NCBI RefSeq assembly: GCF_037975245.1
Contig: NC_092582.1
Coordinates: 14,897,077 to 14,961,076 of the forward strand
Direction: 5' to 3'
DNA length: 64,000 nucleotides
From: Apostichopus japonicus
Taxonomy: Eukaryota; Echinodermata; Holothuroidea; Aspidochirotida; Stichopodidae
This document shows positions 61,901 through 64,000 of the stretch, piece after piece. The notes under the pieces were generated by a model, which ran no database searches, was not told the origin of the DNA, and saw only the letters and a list, made by a program, of their open reading frames with translations. Position 1 is the first letter of the stretch, and the number at the start of each line of letters is the position of its first letter. The translations under genes were made by a program, and so were the position numbers.

Positions 61901-64000
61901 TACATTGTAGCATGAACACAAAATTTCATAAAAGGAGAAGAAATGTTAAGGGTCTTCAAAAGGTTAGAGATATTTACATTTTTTATCTGCTGCTGAGTAT
62001 ATCATTAAGCTGAAAGAGACGAGGATAGGGGTAGGGAGTATGGGGGGTGGGAGATGGAGGAAGTCGGTCACCGTTTCGGGGGTGCAGGTATGACCTTGTC
62101 TATAGGTTGCGGTACAAACAGGGTACTTACGAGGCATGTCATAAAACTGGGGATCTTCGTAAGGACTGAAATCGGTGTGGAAGTCATCTTTGGCAGCACC
62201 ATCATTATCATCTAGCCAAGGAGAGAGAAAGAAATAAAACAAAATGGGTTTTAAAAATTCCTCAGATCACAAATGATACATAACTTAATTTGTGAAGTCA
62301 TCACAGATAGGAGGAGAAGGTTGGTAGGGGTTAGGAGGGTAGGAGGCCGGGTGGGGAAGGGAAGGCAGACATGGTGAGGGGGGAGGTGCTATAAAACAGT
62401 TTGAAACTTGTACCTTCCTAAATTTCTTTCAAAAAGTTAACAATTACTGATTGCTGATCCTAACATTAAATTTTGATTGATTTTTTTTTATTGTGATTAA
62501 ATGTACATTTAAGTTGGAATTATTATATTTCCATTTTAAGTAATTGTTTTTCTCATGAAGATGAATCTCTTAACTCACCTGTGTTTACAAAGAGTCTTCT
62601 AGACAGCCTGCTATTCCTAGTACTCTTATTACCAGTTTCTGTTATGGCCTGTGACTCACCTGTGTTAACAAACAGTCTTCTAGACAGCCTGCTATTCCTA
62701 GTACTCTTATCATTAGTTTCTGTTACGGTCTGTTTCACCGTCACACGGCTGTGTTTGTACTCTGCGTTGCTAGGCGACCACCTCTTATCCTTCATCATCT
62801 CCTCCAGTTTGGTCCTCAGAGCATTGTTGGTGTCGATGCTTCGCTCCAGCTGAATCCTCAAGCGCCTCATCTCCTTCAAGAGCTCGGTCAGGTCGATCCC
62901 TGTCTTTGGGTCTGTGATCTTAGGGAGCGTAGGGTCTCCTCTCTCACCAGTGGTCTCATTGGCAGGAGAATCTGACATTGATTGAATGACATATTTAATG
63001 TAAATAAGGCGAGCTGGTCTTATAAATAAGTGATTTAAATATCTCTGTCTATGGAAGGAGTGGTTTTAAAGCACCACAGCCTAGCAATAAGCTTACCACA
63101 CATAGTACATAAAGTACACAGTAGATAAACTGCAGCCTAGTCTACTTTGCATTTAAGAATTGGGCCTGAACTAGTTCATCATTAATTTCTCAACTTGTTA
63201 AACACATAACTTGCACCTTTTGTTCACTTGCAGAATTTCCTTCACTGCACTTGTGAGGGACATTACACTAGTTGCCATAGCAACTGTCAGCTAATCTTCT
63301 GATGTGCAAAATTTCAATCGTTTTGCAAAATGCCACACCAGTTACATACGAGAATCTGCCAGAGAGAACATTATGCTTAATGTTTTGAGAAACAATCAGC
63401 TGTTTGTAGAGTTGAGGGGTCAGGGTTGGAAAACTTGTCCACTCCCCCCCTCCCCCTCGGAACATGTTTCTTAGTACTGCCGATCTCACCAGAAATGCAA
63501 TCAGACAGTCATGTTTAGACTCACCAGTGGGGTGGATCTGTTCGTAGACACTCAACTCAAAGCGGAGAGTATTCTGTAGCTGTTCCACCTCTAGAAGTTG
63601 TTCAGAGAGCTTGTGGTTTTCTGACTCCAACCTATCATGGTTTGAAAAAAATAGTTAAGTAAAATGACTGGCACTTTGTTCCCCCTTATTTGTTGTTGTG
63701 ATTTTTTGAATTTGACAATTGGTTCAACTTTACCTTGATGAGTATTATACATTATGAATGTGAAGTTTGATATTTGACAAAAAAATTGTTAGCGTGGTTA
63801 ATATCCAAATAGCCAAGTTATTAGGTTGACAAGACAAATGTTTGTTGAAAAGGGTTCAAAGACATTCCTAAAAACAAAAATTTGATACCTTTTACACGAC
63901 AAAATTAAGAAATTCCATGACTGTTTTCATCGAACATGTCTGTATATTTTTTCTTTCTTTCATTACCTTGAGATATCTCTTTGGGCTTGCTTGTAATCTT
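58910..64000 (-). CDS. Centrosomin-family protein (CDK5RAP2/PDE4DIP-like), C-terminal part
   Basis: Exons, 5' to 3': 63967 to beyond 64000, 63525-63631, 62579-62971, 62131-62211, 61028-61212, 60292-60535, 59471-59517, 58910-58954. All borders are GT-AG and phases agree, giving about 377 aa to the stop. Coiled-coil segments include LRFELSVYEQI and LRIQLERSIDTNNALRTKLE, the latter typical of the CDK5RAP2/myomegalin family, which anchors gamma-tubulin complexes at centrosomes and Golgi. Later coils are YERLKKTLGELRAVLRVF and the segment from 60292-60535. The tail is short and basic (AKRMNGTSHRHQSH). The 62579-62971 exon contains an in-frame duplication with two donors. The gene continues beyond the window. 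Family assignment rests on the coil motif, so it is less certain than golgin-97. Confidence 0.72.
62579..62740 (-). repeat. 81-bp exon-plus-donor duplication
   Basis: Two copies of an 81-bp segment, each encoding ETxxKSTRNSRLSRRLFVNTG and each followed by GTGAGT (donors just below 62660 and 62579). Because 81 is a multiple of three, either donor keeps the frame. Confidence 0.85.

Overview
The window is a piece of an A+T-rich animal nuclear genome: spliced genes with GT-AG introns, tRNA-derived SINEs, Penelope-like retroelements, DNA transposons and many microsatellites. The gene content (golgin-97, an FKBPL-like protein, a centrosomin-family protein, an expanded-type Golgi sulfotransferase) and the repeat style suggest an invertebrate deuterostome, most likely an echinoderm such as a sea cucumber. 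That assignment is inference.

Region 1 (1-9.9 kb): a two-exon carbohydrate sulfotransferase gene on the + strand. Exon 1 (257-402) encodes a signal anchor and exon 2 (8828-9863) the P-loop catalytic domain. Its 8.4-kb intron holds a 6.1-kb foldback element (1526-7631) with 2.3-kb, nearly identical inverted arms, AG...CT ends and a perfect 6-bp target duplication TGTTTA. Its core holds a C2H2-finger/acidic ORF and a decayed adenain-like cysteine protease fragment. Together these point to a short Polinton/Maverick derivative.

Region 2 (9.9-25.7 kb): intergenic, rich in repeats. It has two tRNA-type SINE fragments, a head-to-head inverted Penelope-like element (11.96-14.55 kb) with reverse transcriptase and GIY-YIG endonuclease, and a second, truncated Penelope-like element (17.3-18.24 kb). 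Both retroelements carry hammerhead-like folds near their 3' ends and lie among (TA)n tracts.

Region 3 (25.7-51.5 kb, minus strand): a complete golgin-97 (GOLGA1) gene, rebuilt here as 21 coding exons in perfect phase, about 910 aa, ending in a GRIP domain. Its introns hold a 2.4-kb CATG-rich satellite, a 1.8-kb DNA transposon with 8-bp target duplication, an AGGTCA minisatellite, a 120-bp minisatellite, and several tandem duplications that begin at exon borders.

Region 4 (51.5-64 kb): an FKBPL-like TPR gene on the + strand, head-to-head with golgin-97. It is tail-to-tail with the 3' part of a centrosomin-family (CDK5RAP2/PDE4DIP-like) gene that runs off the right edge on the minus strand. 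Golgin-97 and CDK5RAP2 both act at the Golgi/centrosome, and their human genes both map to 9q33, so the linkage may be old.
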